Source: Paracoccaceae bacterium (GTDB lineage Bacteria; Pseudomonadota; Alphaproteobacteria; Rhodobacterales; Rhodobacteraceae). From it: a DNA stretch of 64,000 nt. Positions 7,489 through 16,724 of this stretch are shown in pieces (position 1 is the stretch's first letter; each line of letters opens with the position of its first letter). The stretch spans positions 1 to 64,000 of the forward strand of contig JANSYL010000001.1 in assembly GCA_024742455.1 (NCBI GenBank), written 5' to 3'. The position numbers and the translations under genes are program-made. The notes under the pieces were generated by a model. That model was given only the letters and a program-made list of their open reading frames with translations. It was not told the origin of the DNA and did no database searches.

Positions 7489-8529
7489 ATGAAGTCGTAT
7501 CACGCGGCCGCAGTCGCCGTTCTGGCCGCCGTCATCGTATCGCCCGCCCTCGCCGACGAGGAATTGCGGGCCTTGGCCAACGATCTTTTCGATCCGATCC
7601 CGCTGACCACGCCGGATCTGCCCAACAACATCATCACCCGCGACCGCGTCGATCTGGGCGCGATGCTGTTCTTCGATCCGCGCATGTCGCGGTCGGGCCT
7701 GTTTTCCTGTCAGTCCTGTCACAATGTCGGGCTCGGCGGTGTCGACGGTCTGGAAACCTCGATCGGGCATGGCTGGCAGGCCGGTCCTCGCAATTCGCCT
7801 ACCGTCTACAACGCGGTCTTCAACATCGCCCAGTTCTGGGACGGACGCGCCGAGGACCTGGCCGCCCAGGCGATGGGCCCGGTCGTTGCGGGGGTCGAGA
7901 TGAACAACACCCCGGACCGACTGCTGGAAACGCTGAACTCGATGGAGGAATACGTTCAGGCCTTCGAAGCCGCCTTCCCCGGCGAAGATGACCCCGTCAC
8001 CTTCGAGAACTTCGCCCGTGCCATCGAGGCGTTCGAGGCGACGCTGATTACGCCCAACGCGCCCTTCGACCAGTTCCTGAACGGGGCCGATGCGCTTAAC
8101 GAACAGGAAATCCGCGGCCTCAACGCCTTCATCGACCAGGGCTGCGCCGGATGCCATGCGGGCGTGAACATGGGCGGCGAAGCCTATTACCCGTTCGGCC
8201 TTGTGTTGCGCCCGGGCGGGGACGTTTTGCCCGAAGGTGACCGAGGGCGGTTCCAGGTCACCGAGACCGCATCGGATGATTACGTTTTTCGCGCCTCTCC
8301 GCTGCGCAACATTGAACTGACGGCTCCCTATTTCCACTCCGGAGTGGTCTGGTCCCTGGAAGAAGCAGTCGCCGTGATGGGCGTGTCGCAGCTTGGCGCC
8401 TACCTCAATGACGAGGAGGTCGAGGATATCGCGGCCTTCCTGCGCAGCCTGACCGGTGAGATCCCCGAGGTGGTGCACCCCACCCTGCCGGTATCGACCG
8501 ACGCAACGCCGCGCCCCGAACCGATGTAG
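7489..8529 (+). CDS. Di-haem cytochrome c peroxidase (MauG/CcpA superfamily)
   Basis: A 346-residue periplasmic protein that reduces hydrogen peroxide to water with electrons from small cytochromes or, in MauG-like members, performs related oxidations. A signal peptide covers residues 1-22 (cut after ALA-DE). There are two haem c sites: CQSCH at 74-78 and CAGCH at 219-223. The length is typical of bacterial CcpA. Haem attachment would depend on the Ccm system encoded at 55374-58188. The FNR-type box upstream suggests induction under low oxygen. It stands alone and converges on ndk across a strong hairpin. Confidence 0.92.
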   Translation: MKSYHAAAVAVLAAVIVSPALADEELRALANDLFDPIPLTTPDLPNNIITRDRVDLGAMLFFDPRMSRSGLFSCQSCHNVGLGGVDGLETSIGHGWQAGPRNSPTVYNAVFNIAQFWDGRAEDLAAQAMGPVVAGVEMNNTPDRLLETLNSMEEYVQAFEAAFPGEDDPVTFENFARAIEAFEATLITPNAPFDQFLNGADALNEQEIRGLNAFIDQGCAGCHAGVNMGGEAYYPFGLVLRPGGDVLPEGDRGRFQVTETASDDYVFRASPLRNIELTAPYFHSGVVWSLEEAVAVMGVSQLGAYLNDEEVEDIAAFLRSLTGEIPEVVHPTLPVSTDATPRPEPM

Positions 8530-8553
8530 GCGGCAGGCCGCAGAACAGCAAAA

Positions 8554-8581
8554 GGGCCGGATGTCTTCCGACATCCGGCCC
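8554..8581 (-). terminator. Rho-independent terminator of ndk
   Basis: A perfect 12-bp stem (GGGCCGGATGTC with GACATCCGGCCC, loop TTCC). Read on the minus strand it is followed by TTTTGCTG, so it fits ndk. It may also stop the convergent peroxidase transcript, although the plus side has no T-run. Confidence 0.8.
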
Positions 8582-8608
8582 GTTCATGTTCACCGGGATG
8601 TCGACCGA

Positions 8609-9031
8609 TCAGCCGACCAGTTCAAGACCCGAGAAGAAATATGCGATCTCTTCCTTGGCGGTATCCGGCCCGTCCGAGCCATGGACCGAGTTTTCGCCGA
8701 TCGACAGCGCGAATTCCTTGCGGATCGTGCCCGGGGCGGCCTCGGCCGGGTTGGTGGCGCCCATCACTTCGCGGTTCTTGGCGATGGCGTTTTCGCCTTC
8801 CAGCACCTGCACGACGATCGGTTCGGACGACATGAAGGCGCACAGCTCGTCGTAGAACGGGCGCTCCTTGTGCACGGCATAGAAGACGCCGGCCTGTTCC
8901 TTGGTCAGGTGAATGCGCTTGGAGGCCACGACGCGCAGGCCCGCCTCTTCCAGCTTGGCCACGATGGCGCCGGTCAGGTTGCGCTTGGTGGCGTCGGGTT
9001 TGATGATCGAAAAGGTGCGTTCGAGGGCCAT
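8609..9031 (-). CDS. ndk: Nucleoside diphosphate kinase
   Basis: A 140-residue enzyme that transfers the gamma phosphate of ATP to nucleoside diphosphates through a phosphohistidine. The active-site motif NSVHGSD places the catalytic His at 117, and the N-terminal [11 protein letters not shown] is the family signature. Length is the usual 140-150. The start ATG (9029-9031) is the one that leaves this N-terminus intact. It is a single gene, divergent from an ABC-F gene, with a strong terminator 28 bases after its stop. Confidence 0.98.
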   Translation of the reverse strand: MALERTFSIIKPDATKRNLTGAIVAKLEEAGLRVVASKRIHLTKEQAGVFYAVHKERPFYDELCAFMSSEPIVVQVLEGENAIAKNREVMGATNPAEAAPGTIRKEFALSIGENSVHGSDGPDTAKEEIAYFFSGLELVG

Positions 9032-9154
9032 GAAGGTCGCTCCGTCGGGGGATTGGGTTGAATTTCGCGGCGCGCTTAACATGGGGATGCGGGCAAGAAA
9101 AGCCGCGCCATGGCCCCGATTGACAGGGCGCAGGCATCGGGCCACACGCAGAGC

Positions 9155-11005
9155 ATGCTCAGGATCGAGGATATCTCCTATTCCATTGCGGGCCGTCCCC
9201 TGCTCGAAGGGGCGAGTGCGGCTATTCCCACCGGGCACAAGGTGGGGATCGTCGGGCGCAACGGGGCGGGCAAGACGACGCTGTTTCGCCTGATCCGGGG
9301 CGAGGCGGTGCTGGACACGGGCACCATCACCCTGCCCCCGGGCGCGCGTATCGGCGGGGTCGCGCAGGAGGTGCCGGGCAATGAGGTCAGCCTGATCGAC
9401 ACCGTGCTGGCCGCCGACACCGAACGCGCCGAACTGCTGGCCGACACCAGCACTGATCCCGCCCGCATCGCAGATGTGCAGGCGCGGCTGACCGATATCG
9501 ATGCCTGGTCAGCCGAAGGGCGCGCGGCGTCGATCCTGAAGGGGCTTGGCTTCACCGATGCCGAACAGCGCATGCCCTGTTCGGCGTTTTCCGGCGGCTG
9601 GCGGATGCGGGTGGCGCTGGCGGGGGTGCTGTTTGCACAGCCCGATCTGCTGCTGCTCGACGAACCCACCAACTATCTCGACCTCGAAGGGGCGCTGTGG
9701 CTGGAAAGCTACCTGGCCCGCTACCCCCATACCGTGCTGATCATCAGCCATGATCGCGGACTTTTGAACCGCGCCGTTGGCCATATCCTGCATCTCAGCG
9801 ACCGCAAGCTCACGCTTTACACAGGCGGCTATGACGCCTTTGCCCGCGCCCGGGCCGAACGCCGCGCGGTTCAGGCGGCCGAGGCCCGGAAACAGGCCGA
9901 CCGCCGGGCGCATCTGCAGGGCTTCGTCGACCGGTTCAAGGCCAAGGCGTCGAAGGCGAAACAGGCGCAGAGCCGTGTGAAGATGCTGGAGAAGATGGAG
10001 GTGATCCGCGCGCCCGAGGATGCCGCGCGCACCGTCTTCACCTTTCCCGAGCCCGAGGAATTGTCGCCGCCCATCCTGCAGCTTGACCGCGCCGCCGTGG
10101 GCTATGACGACACCGCCGTCCTCAGGCGGCTGGAGCTGCGCATCGACCAGGACGACCGGATCGCCCTTCTGGGCCGCAACGGCGAGGGCAAATCGACCCT
10201 GTCCAAGCTTCTGGCCGGGAAACTGGCCGCGATGGAGGGACGCGCGACGCGGTCCTCGAAGCTGCGTATCGGGTATTTCGCGCAGCACCAGGTCGATGAG
10301 CTGCGCATCGATGAAACGCCGCTGCAGCATATCCAGCGCGCCCGCCCCGAGGTGGCGCCCGCGAAACTGCGTGCGCAACTGGCCGGGTTCGGCCTGGGCG
10401 CCGATCAGGCCGAGACCGAGGTGCGCCGCCTGTCGGGTGGGCAGAAGGCGCGCTTGTCGCTGCTGCTGGCCACGCTCGATGCGCCGCATCTGTTGATCCT
10501 TGACGAGCCCACCAACCATCTGGATATCGAAAGCCGCGAGGCGCTGGTCGAGGCCCTGACCGCCTATTCCGGCGCCGTGGTGCTGGTCAGCCACGACATG
10601 CACCTGCTCAGCCTCGTGGCCGACCGGCTCTGGCTGGTCAGGGATGGCGCGGTGACCCCCTATGAGGGCGACCTTGAAAGCTACCGCGCGATGCTGATCG
10701 GCCCCGCCCCGACCGAAAAGCAGGCCCCGAAAACGCCGAAGCCCAAGCGCCTGTCCCATGACCAGATCAAGGAATTGCGCGCCGAGGTCCGCAAATGCGA
10801 GGCCCGCGTCGCCAAGATCGAGGAGATGCGGGAAAAACTGGCTACGAAACTTGCCGATCCCGCGCTGTACGAAGACGGCCGCACGGGCGAGCTTGAGACC
10901 TGGCAGAAGAAATATGCCGAGGTGATGGAAGGCCTCGACCGGGCCGAGGCGCTGTGGCTTGCGGCCAGCGAAAAACTGGACGCCGCCGAGGCCCCGGCCG
11001 CATGA
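9155..11005 (+). CDS. ABC-F family ATPase (ribosome-associated)
   Basis: A 616-residue soluble protein with two ABC domains and no membrane part. Walker A motifs are GRNGAGKTT near residue 36 and GRNGEGKST near 345. Signatures are FSGGWRMR and LSGGQKAR, and Walker B motifs are [12 protein letters not shown] and [12 protein letters not shown]. The interdomain linker (~235-305) is basic and helical, and a coiled coil lies at the C-terminus (~540-615). ABC-F proteins bind the ribosomal E site and assist stalled translation. It resembles the Uup/YheS type. ATG 9155 is preferred because it leads directly into LRIEDISYS; an ATG at 9110 is possible. marC follows 7 bases after the stop. Confidence 0.93.
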   Translation: MLRIEDISYSIAGRPLLEGASAAIPTGHKVGIVGRNGAGKTTLFRLIRGEAVLDTGTITLPPGARIGGVAQEVPGNEVSLIDTVLAADTERAELLADTSTDPARIADVQARLTDIDAWSAEGRAASILKGLGFTDAEQRMPCSAFSGGWRMRVALAGVLFAQPDLLLLDEPTNYLDLEGALWLESYLARYPHTVLIISHDRGLLNRAVGHILHLSDRKLTLYTGGYDAFARARAERRAVQAAEARKQADRRAHLQGFVDRFKAKASKAKQAQSRVKMLEKMEVIRAPEDAARTVFTFPEPEELSPPILQLDRAAVGYDDTAVLRRLELRIDQDDRIALLGRNGEGKSTLSKLLAGKLAAMEGRATRSSKLRIGYFAQHQVDELRIDETPLQHIQRARPEVAPAKLRAQLAGFGLGADQAETEVRRLSGGQKARLSLLLATLDAPHLLILDEPTNHLDIESREALVEALTAYSGAVVLVSHDMHLLSLVADRLWLVRDGAVTPYEGDLESYRAMLIGPAPTEKQAPKTPKPKRLSHDQIKELRAEVRKCEARVAKIEEMREKLATKLADPALYEDGRTGELETWQKKYAEVMEGLDRAEALWLAASEKLDAAEAPAA

Positions 11006-11012
11006 GGGCGTG

Positions 11013-11630
11013 ATGGATATCTCGGTCTATATCCCGGCCTTCGTGGCGCTGTTCGTGATCATCGATCCCATCGGGCTGGCGCCCCTTTTCGTGGCGCTGA
11101 CGCAAGGCATGGATGCGCGAAAACGGCGCGGCGTGGCGATCCGGGCGACGCTGGTCGCTTTCGGTCTGTTGCTGCTGTTCGGCTTGGCAGGCGAGGCGGT
11201 GCTGAACTTCCTCGGGATTTCCATGCCCGCCTTCCGCATCGCGGGCGGCATCCTTTTGTTGCTGACCGCGCTCGACATGCTATTCGAAAGGCGTACGCAG
11301 CGCCGCCAGGGTCAGGCCGACCAGCCCCATGCCGATGATCCGTCGGTTTTTCCGCTGGCCATCCCCTTGATCGCGGGGCCCGGGGCCATCGCCACGATGA
11401 TCCTGCTGACGGGTCAGGACGGAGCGGACGCCACCCATATCCTGATGATCCATGCCGTGATGGTGGCGGTGCTTGCCTGTGTCTTTGCCCTGTTCCTGCT
11501 GGCAGCCCCCCTGGAACGGCTGCTGGGCCCCACCGGCATCAACGTGGTCACGCGGCTCCTGGGCATGCTGCTGGCGGCGCTGTCGGTGCAATTCGTGATC
11601 GACGGTTTGCGCGATCTCTCTGTTTTCTGA
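11013..11630 (+). CDS. MarC-family integral membrane protein
   Basis: A 205-residue protein with about six hydrophobic segments. It has the MarC/UPF0056 hallmarks: an N-terminal FVALFVIIDPIGLAPLFVAL and a central PLAIPLIAGPGAIATMI. The molecular function of this family is not established; early links to multidrug resistance were not confirmed. The ATG lies 7 bases after the ABC-F stop, so the two are probably cotranscribed. The length is normal. Confidence 0.9.
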   Translation: MDISVYIPAFVALFVIIDPIGLAPLFVALTQGMDARKRRGVAIRATLVAFGLLLLFGLAGEAVLNFLGISMPAFRIAGGILLLLTALDMLFERRTQRRQGQADQPHADDPSVFPLAIPLIAGPGAIATMILLTGQDGADATHILMIHAVMVAVLACVFALFLLAAPLERLLGPTGINVVTRLLGMLLAALSVQFVIDGLRDLSVF

Positions 11631-11671
11631 GCGCAGGCACCCTATCTTTCCCTTGGGTGAGTGAGGTGGAC

Positions 11672-12253
11672 ATGACCGGTGATCAGATCGCGACCTTGGG
11701 ATATCTGCTGCTTCTTGGCGTGGTGATCGGCGGCTGGATGGTCGTGGCCAATCGTGCCAACCTCGGACGACTGGCGCAGCAGGCCGCGATCTGGGGCTTC
11801 ATCTTTCTGGGGGCGATCGTCGCCGCGGGCCTCTGGTCCGACCTGCGCAGCACCGTGGCCCCGCGCCAATCGGTGATGCTGGACGGAAGCGTGATCGAAG
11901 TGCCGCAAAGCGTGACCGGGCATTTCCACCTGACCCTTGATGTCAACGGCACGCCGGTGCGTTTCATCGTCGATACAGGCGCCACCGATCTGGTGCTCAG
12001 CGCCGAGGATGCGCGGCGCGCGGGCATCGACGTCGACCGCCTGATCTATTCCGGGCGTGCGTCCACGGCCAATGGCGAGGTGCGCACGGCCTCGGTCCGG
12101 CTCGACGAGGTGGCCCTTGCCGGTGCCGTCGACCGCGACCTGCGCGCCGTGGTCAATGGCGGCGAAATGCGCGAAAGCCTGCTCGGGATGAGCTATCTGT
12201 CACGCTTCGAGCGGATCGAGATCGCCGAGGGGCGGCTGGTGCTGGAACGCTAG
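11672..12253 (+). CDS. Membrane-anchored retropepsin-like aspartic protease (TIGR02281 type)
   Basis: A 193-residue protein with two N-terminal membrane segments (~8-26 and 38-54) and a periplasmic clan AA protease domain. It carries FIVDTGATDLVLS with catalytic Asp101; such enzymes work as homodimers. Later parts (TANGEVRTASVRLDEVALAG...LGMSYLSRFERIEI) match the family to the end. ATG 11672 is preferred because GAGGTGG precedes it; an in-frame GTG at 11657 is possible. Substrates are unknown. Its stop overlaps that of holC by 4 bases in convergent orientation. Confidence 0.87.
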   Translation: MTGDQIATLGYLLLLGVVIGGWMVVANRANLGRLAQQAAIWGFIFLGAIVAAGLWSDLRSTVAPRQSVMLDGSVIEVPQSVTGHFHLTLDVNGTPVRFIVDTGATDLVLSAEDARRAGIDVDRLIYSGRASTANGEVRTASVRLDEVALAGAVDRDLRAVVNGGEMRESLLGMSYLSRFERIEIAEGRLVLER

Positions 12254-12714
12254 GCGCCCGCCTCGGCCTTCTTTTCCCAGCGCCCGCTTTCTTCCGACCA
12301 GTATTGCGCCGCCAGCCCGGCGGAGGTGAGGGTCTTCCATTGTTCCCGCGCGGCCTGCACCGCCGCCGCGTCATGGCCGTCAAACAGCACCATGGCGCGC
12401 GCCAGCGGCTCGATCTCGGCAGGGTCAAGCGCCGCCCCTTCGACCGAGATCAGGCAGCTGGGATCGTTCGCCGCGGCCCGTTCCGTGGTCAGCAGAACGG
12501 GCTGGTCGGCCTCCTGCGGCTTGCCCGCCCGGCCGTGGGGCAGAAACCCGTCCTCGGGCCCCAGCCAGAGCTGGTCGTCCAGCCGGTCCATCATCTCGTC
12601 GCTGCGCCCGCGCACCGCGACGCGCCAGCCCGCCGCCAGCGATTTCTCGAGAAGCGCGCGCAGCGTTACCTCCAGCGGGGTACGGGTCAGGTGATAGAAA
12701 TAGACCGCGCCCAA
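12250..12714 (-). CDS. holC: DNA polymerase III chi subunit
   Basis: A 154-residue subunit of the clamp-loader complex that contacts single-stranded DNA-binding protein. It matches the HolC family along its length: FYHLTRTPLEVTLRALLEKSLAAGWRV, the DQLWLG..DGFLPHG segment and a C-terminal WKTLTSAGLAAQYW. Length is normal (~150). It starts 3 bases after the pepA stop. The pepA-holC pair is a long-conserved proteobacterial arrangement and supports the call. Confidence 0.93.
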   Translation of the reverse strand: MGAVYFYHLTRTPLEVTLRALLEKSLAAGWRVAVRGRSDEMMDRLDDQLWLGPEDGFLPHGRAGKPQEADQPVLLTTERAAANDPSCLISVEGAALDPAEIEPLARAMVLFDGHDAAAVQAAREQWKTLTSAGLAAQYWSEESGRWEKKAEAGA

Positions 12715-12717
12715 GGC

Positions 12718-14184
12718 TCAGCCTTCGAACCGGTCGCGCACCAGCCGGTCGAGCGCCATGACCCCCCAGCCGGTCGCACCCTTGGGCGCCAGCGCGGTCT
12801 CGGATTTCACGCTGGCCACGCCGGCGATATCCAGATGGATCCACGGCGTGTCATCCTTGACGAAACGACCCAGAAACTGTGCCGCCGTGATCGAACCCGC
12901 CGCACGCCCGCCGACATTCTTCATGTCGGCGATGCGCGATTTCAGCATGTCGTCATAGGCCTGGCCCATGGGCATCCGCCACGCGCCCTCGCCCTCGGTC
13001 GCGGCGGCCTTCAGGAACTGATCGGCGAGGTCGTCGTTGTTTGAAAACACACCCGCATTCTCGTGCCCGAGCCCGATGATGATGGCCCCGGTCAGCGTGG
13101 CCAGGTCGACCATCGCGGCGGGCGCGAACCGGTCCTGGGCGTACCACATCACGTCGGCCAGAACCAAACGCCCCTCGGCATCGGTGTTGATCACCTCGAT
13201 CGTCTCGCCCTTCATGGATTTCACCACGTCGCCGGGGCGTTGGGCCCGCCCGTCAGGCATGTTCTCGACCAGCCCGATCAGGCCCACGACATTGGCCCTG
13301 GCGCGGCGCAGCGCCAGCGTGCGCATCACGCCCGCGACCACGCCCGCACCGCCCATATCCATGGTCATGTCCTCCATGCCTGCGGCCGGTTTCAGGCTGA
13401 CGCCGCCGGTGTCGAAGACCACGCCCTTGCCGATGAGCGCGAGGGGGGCTTCATCCCCGCCGCCGCGCCATTGCATCACCACAACCTTGGACGGGCTGTC
13501 CGACCCCTGCCCGACGCCCAGAAGCGCGCCCATGCCAAGCTCGCCCAGCTGGTCTTCCTCGAGGATCTCGACATCGAGGCCGAGGTCCTGCATCGCCGCG
13601 AGCCGCGCCGCAAAATCGTCGGTTGTCAGCACATTGGCCGGTTCATTGACCAGGTCGCGGGTGAAAAACACGCCTTCGGCCACGGCCATCATGGCGGTGG
13701 CTTCGGCAGCGACCGCCTCGGGTTTGGTGCAGTGAATGACCGCGCCGCCCGGCGCATCATCGGGTTTCGACTTGTGATCGGTGAAGCGGTAGCTTTTCAG
13801 CACAAGGCCCAGAGACAGATCGGCGATGGCCGCGGTGCTGCCCGCCATGATGGTCAGCGCAGCCGCCCCCTTGGCCCCGGCCAGTGCCGCACCCGCCTTG
13901 CGGGCCTGTTCGGCAACGGGCCGGCGCCGCAGTTTCAGCACGATCACCGCCTCGGCCGCCATCCCAGCCGGGTAGCCCAGGCTTATGGTACTGCCTTCCT
14001 TGAGCTTCTCCCAGGCCTGGCTTTCAAGCATCCGCGCCACCGCGCCCTTGCTCAACCGGTTCACCCGCCGCCCGGCGGGGTCCAGCTTGCCCTCGGGCGT
14101 GATGAGAATCGCCACCTTGCCGGTCGCGCCCGCCAGGGCGTCGAGGTCGGTTTCCACGAAGTCGATGGCGATGGGCGCGGTCAT
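12718..14184 (-). CDS. pepA: Leucyl aminopeptidase (cytosol aminopeptidase, M17)
   Basis: A 488-residue dimetal aminopeptidase that removes N-terminal residues from peptides in the cytoplasm. The M17 signature NTDAEGRLVLADV is present. The metal and catalytic regions GKGVVFDTGGVSLKPAAGMEDM and DMGGAGVV are intact. ATG 14184 is chosen because AGGA lies about 9 bases upstream and the protein then begins like its family; the frame is open 15 codons further. It heads the pepA-holC operon and is divergent from lptF. PepA can also bind DNA in some bacteria; nothing here shows that. Confidence 0.95.
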   Translation of the reverse strand: MTAPIAIDFVETDLDALAGATGKVAILITPEGKLDPAGRRVNRLSKGAVARMLESQAWEKLKEGSTISLGYPAGMAAEAVIVLKLRRRPVAEQARKAGAALAGAKGAAALTIMAGSTAAIADLSLGLVLKSYRFTDHKSKPDDAPGGAVIHCTKPEAVAAEATAMMAVAEGVFFTRDLVNEPANVLTTDDFAARLAAMQDLGLDVEILEEDQLGELGMGALLGVGQGSDSPSKVVVMQWRGGGDEAPLALIGKGVVFDTGGVSLKPAAGMEDMTMDMGGAGVVAGVMRTLALRRARANVVGLIGLVENMPDGRAQRPGDVVKSMKGETIEVINTDAEGRLVLADVMWYAQDRFAPAAMVDLATLTGAIIIGLGHENAGVFSNNDDLADQFLKAAATEGEGAWRMPMGQAYDDMLKSRIADMKNVGGRAAGSITAAQFLGRFVKDDTPWIHLDIAGVASVKSETALAPKGATGWGVMALDRLVRDRFEG

Positions 14185-14343
14185 TTCTGGTGGTCCTGTG
14201 TCGAATGAGAGGCAATTTCGGCCAGACATTAGGGGTGTGCCCCGGGAATGGCCAGATGACCCTCGCCCCCGGGGGATTATTGCCCTAGAAGAAACCCGTA
14301 CCCGGGCGGCGATCCGGGACTAAGGATTGGGGGATGCATCGTC

Positions 14344-15468
14344 TTGGGGCGCTATGACCGCTACATCTTGGCCCAGTTGGCGGCGCTGTTCGGCTTCTTC
14401 AGCCTGATCCTGATCTCGGTTTATTGGGTCAATGATGCCGTGGATCGGTTCGACCGTCTGATCTCGGACGGGCAGACCTTCATGGTGTTTCTGGAATTCA
14501 GCGCGCTGGCCCTGCCCCGGCTGATGCTGATCGTGCTGCCGGTCGCCGCTTTCGTTGCGACGCTCTTCGCTTTCAACCGCCTGATCGGGGAAAGTGAAAT
14601 GGTGGTGCTGCAGACGGCAGGCCTCAGCGCATTGCGTCTGCTCAGGCCGGTATTGATGTTCGGTTGTCTTGTCGGCCTGCTCACTGCGCTGATCGGCAAC
14701 GTGCTGGCGCCCACTGCCCGTGTGCAACTGGCCGATCGCGAACAGGAAGTCGAAAGCGACATGACCGGCCGCTTCCTGCGCGAGGGGGAATTCCTGCACC
14801 CGACCGATGGTCTGACCGTCTATATCCGCGACATCACCGAGCTGGGCGATTTCCGCGACGTCTTCATGCATGACCTGTCGACCCCCGGCAACGAGACGAC
14901 CTATCTGGCGCCGAGGGCGCTGCTCATTGCCGCCGAGACCGGCCCCCGGATGGTGATGTTCGATGGCTTGTCCCAGAGCCTCGATCTGGAGACACAGCGC
15001 CTCTCGATCGTCCGGTTTCAGGATTTCACCTATGACATCGGTGCGCTGATCCAGCAAAGCGACGCACGCGGTGTCGATATCCGTGAGTTGCCAACCGCAA
15101 CGCTGATCGGGGCCGACGACGCGCTCGCTGATCTGCTGAACCTGCCTCTGGCGCAGATGCTTTTTGCGGGCCATGACCGGATCGCGCGGGCACTGTTCGT
15201 TGTGTTCACGCCCCTGATCGCAGCCGCCACCCTGATGCTCGGCAGCTTTTCGCGCCTGGGTCTCTGGCCGCAGATCCTGGCCGCCGTGCTGATCGTGATC
15301 CCGCTCCAGGCGATCTGGAATACGGCCGAGGCGGCGGCGCTGAGGGACGCTGATCTGTACCTGCTGGCCTATCTGCAACCATTCGTGGCCGCACTGGTGG
15401 CCTTGACGCTGGCCGGGCTGGCGATGGTCGGGCGGGCCCGCCTGTCACCGGGCAGGCTTTGGGCATGA
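14344..15468 (+). CDS. lptF: LPS export ABC transporter permease LptF
   Basis: A 374-residue inner-membrane permease of the LptB2FG complex, which extracts lipopolysaccharide from the inner membrane. The architecture is normal: three N-terminal helices, a periplasmic beta-jellyroll (~125-265) and three C-terminal helices. The start GRYDRYILAQL is typical. The TTG start at 14344 has a GGGGGA stretch about 10 bases upstream. Its stop overlaps the lptG ATG by 4 bases. In relatives the operon continues lptG-lptD-surA-pdxA; here lptD is missing from that position. Confidence 0.93.
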   Translation: MGRYDRYILAQLAALFGFFSLILISVYWVNDAVDRFDRLISDGQTFMVFLEFSALALPRLMLIVLPVAAFVATLFAFNRLIGESEMVVLQTAGLSALRLLRPVLMFGCLVGLLTALIGNVLAPTARVQLADREQEVESDMTGRFLREGEFLHPTDGLTVYIRDITELGDFRDVFMHDLSTPGNETTYLAPRALLIAAETGPRMVMFDGLSQSLDLETQRLSIVRFQDFTYDIGALIQQSDARGVDIRELPTATLIGADDALADLLNLPLAQMLFAGHDRIARALFVVFTPLIAAATLMLGSFSRLGLWPQILAAVLIVIPLQAIWNTAEAAALRDADLYLLAYLQPFVAALVALTLAGLAMVGRARLSPGRLWA

Positions 15469-16559
15469 TCCTGCATTTCTATATCGCGCGTCGCTTCCTG
15501 CGGGCCTTCGGGATCGTGCTCGCGGTTTTCATCGCGATCATCCTGCCCATCGATCTGGCCGATCAATTGCGCAATATCGGCCCGGACCAGGGCTTTGGCC
15601 CGGTGCTGGAGCTTGGCCTCCTGAACCTTCCGGGCACGCTCTACCAGTTGATACCGCTGCTGGTGCTGCTTGCGACATTGCTGATGTTTCTCGGACTTGC
15701 ACGCAGTTCCGAACTGGTGGTGGTGCGGGCGGCAGGCCGGTCGGCGCTGCGCAGCGCGGCGGCGCCCATGGCGACGGCCTTTCTGATCGGGGTGCTGGCG
15801 GTGTCGGTTCTGAACCCGGTCGTGGCCGCGACTGAACGGCGCTTCGACATTACCATGGCGCGCTACCTCGGTACCGAGGAGCGCACGGTTTCGATCAGCG
15901 CCGAGGGTCTTTGGCTGCGGCAGGGCACCGCCGAGGCGCAGACCGTGATCCGTGCCGCGGCCAGCAATTCCGACGGCACGCATCTGTTCGGCGTCAGCTT
16001 CTTCACCTTCGGACCCGACAGCGAGATGGTGCAACGCTTCGCTGCGCGGGAGGCGGAACTGGGCGACGGCGCCTGGATCCTGACCGATGCGATCCGGTGG
16101 CCCATTCAGGGCGCGCCGAACCCGCAGATGGCGGCCACGCGATTCGATACGCTGACCGTGGCCTCGACGCTCACGCGCGAACAGATCCGCGACAGTTTCG
16201 GCCGCCCCGAAACCGTACCGATCTACGATCTGCCGGGGTTCATCCGGCAACTCGACGCCGCCGGGTTCGCGGCGCTGCAACACCGGGTTTGGCTGCAGAT
16301 GGAATTGTCCGCGCCGCTGAGCTTCGCGGCGATGGTGCTGATCGCAGCGGGCTTCACGATGCGCCACACCAGGTTCGGCCGCACCGGCGTGATGGTTCTG
16401 ACGGCGATCCTTCTGGGCTTCGCGATGTTCTTCATCCGAAGTTTCGCTCAGGTATTGGGGGAATCGGGTCAATTGCCCGTACTGGTCGTGGCGTGGATGC
16501 CGCCGGTCGCTGCGATCTTGCTGGCGCTCGGGTTTTTGCTACACGTGGAGGACGGATGA
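15465..16559 (+). CDS. lptG: LPS export ABC transporter permease LptG
   Basis: A 364-residue partner of LptF. It begins LHFYIARRFLRAFGIV and has the same 3 + jellyroll + 3 helix layout. The conserved LGLARSSELVVVRAAGRSAL coupling region lies after the second helix. ATG 15465 overlaps the lptF stop (ATGA), and its own TGA overlaps the next ATG at 16556 in the same way. Translational coupling to a following gene is therefore preserved, even though that gene is now only 37 codons long. The cognate ATPase lptB is not in the window. Confidence 0.93.
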   Translation: MILHFYIARRFLRAFGIVLAVFIAIILPIDLADQLRNIGPDQGFGPVLELGLLNLPGTLYQLIPLLVLLATLLMFLGLARSSELVVVRAAGRSALRSAAAPMATAFLIGVLAVSVLNPVVAATERRFDITMARYLGTEERTVSISAEGLWLRQGTAEAQTVIRAAASNSDGTHLFGVSFFTFGPDSEMVQRFAAREAELGDGAWILTDAIRWPIQGAPNPQMAATRFDTLTVASTLTREQIRDSFGRPETVPIYDLPGFIRQLDAAGFAALQHRVWLQMELSAPLSFAAMVLIAAGFTMRHTRFGRTGVMVLTAILLGFAMFFIRSFAQVLGESGQLPVLVVAWMPPVAAILLALGFLLHVEDG

Positions 16560-16669
16560 CTCGGCGCGCCACGCTCGACCCCACCACCGAGTTCGGGCTG
16601 ACGGTCCAGCTGAACGGCTTCGGCGCCAGCCGCAATGGCCGCAGCCACGACCGCAGTTGCATGCGCTAG
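16556..16669 (+). pseudogene. lptD: 37-codon in-frame remnant of the LPS-assembly gene lptD
   Basis: The ATG overlaps the lptG stop exactly as lptD does in relatives, but after MTRR the frame runs straight into ATLDPTTEFGLTVQLNGFG and stops at TAG 16667-16669. That tail resembles, from memory of the family, the last beta-strand region of rhodobacteral LptD (pattern TTDFGL-x-V-x-L-x-GFG). surA follows 56 bases later, the normal neighbour. The simplest reading is an in-frame deletion of about 2 kb that removed the jellyroll and barrel. An assembly fault, or an unrelated short ORF, is possible. Confidence 0.6.
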
Positions 16670-16724
16670 GCAGCGGCGCGAAAACCGTCTAGATGCCGGA
16701 CGATCCGGCGACAGGAAAGACCAG

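Noticed and set aside
14320-15378. A 352-residue minus-strand open frame opposite lptF
   Set aside because: It is Gln/Arg/His-rich with no family match, and lptF on the other strand is certain.
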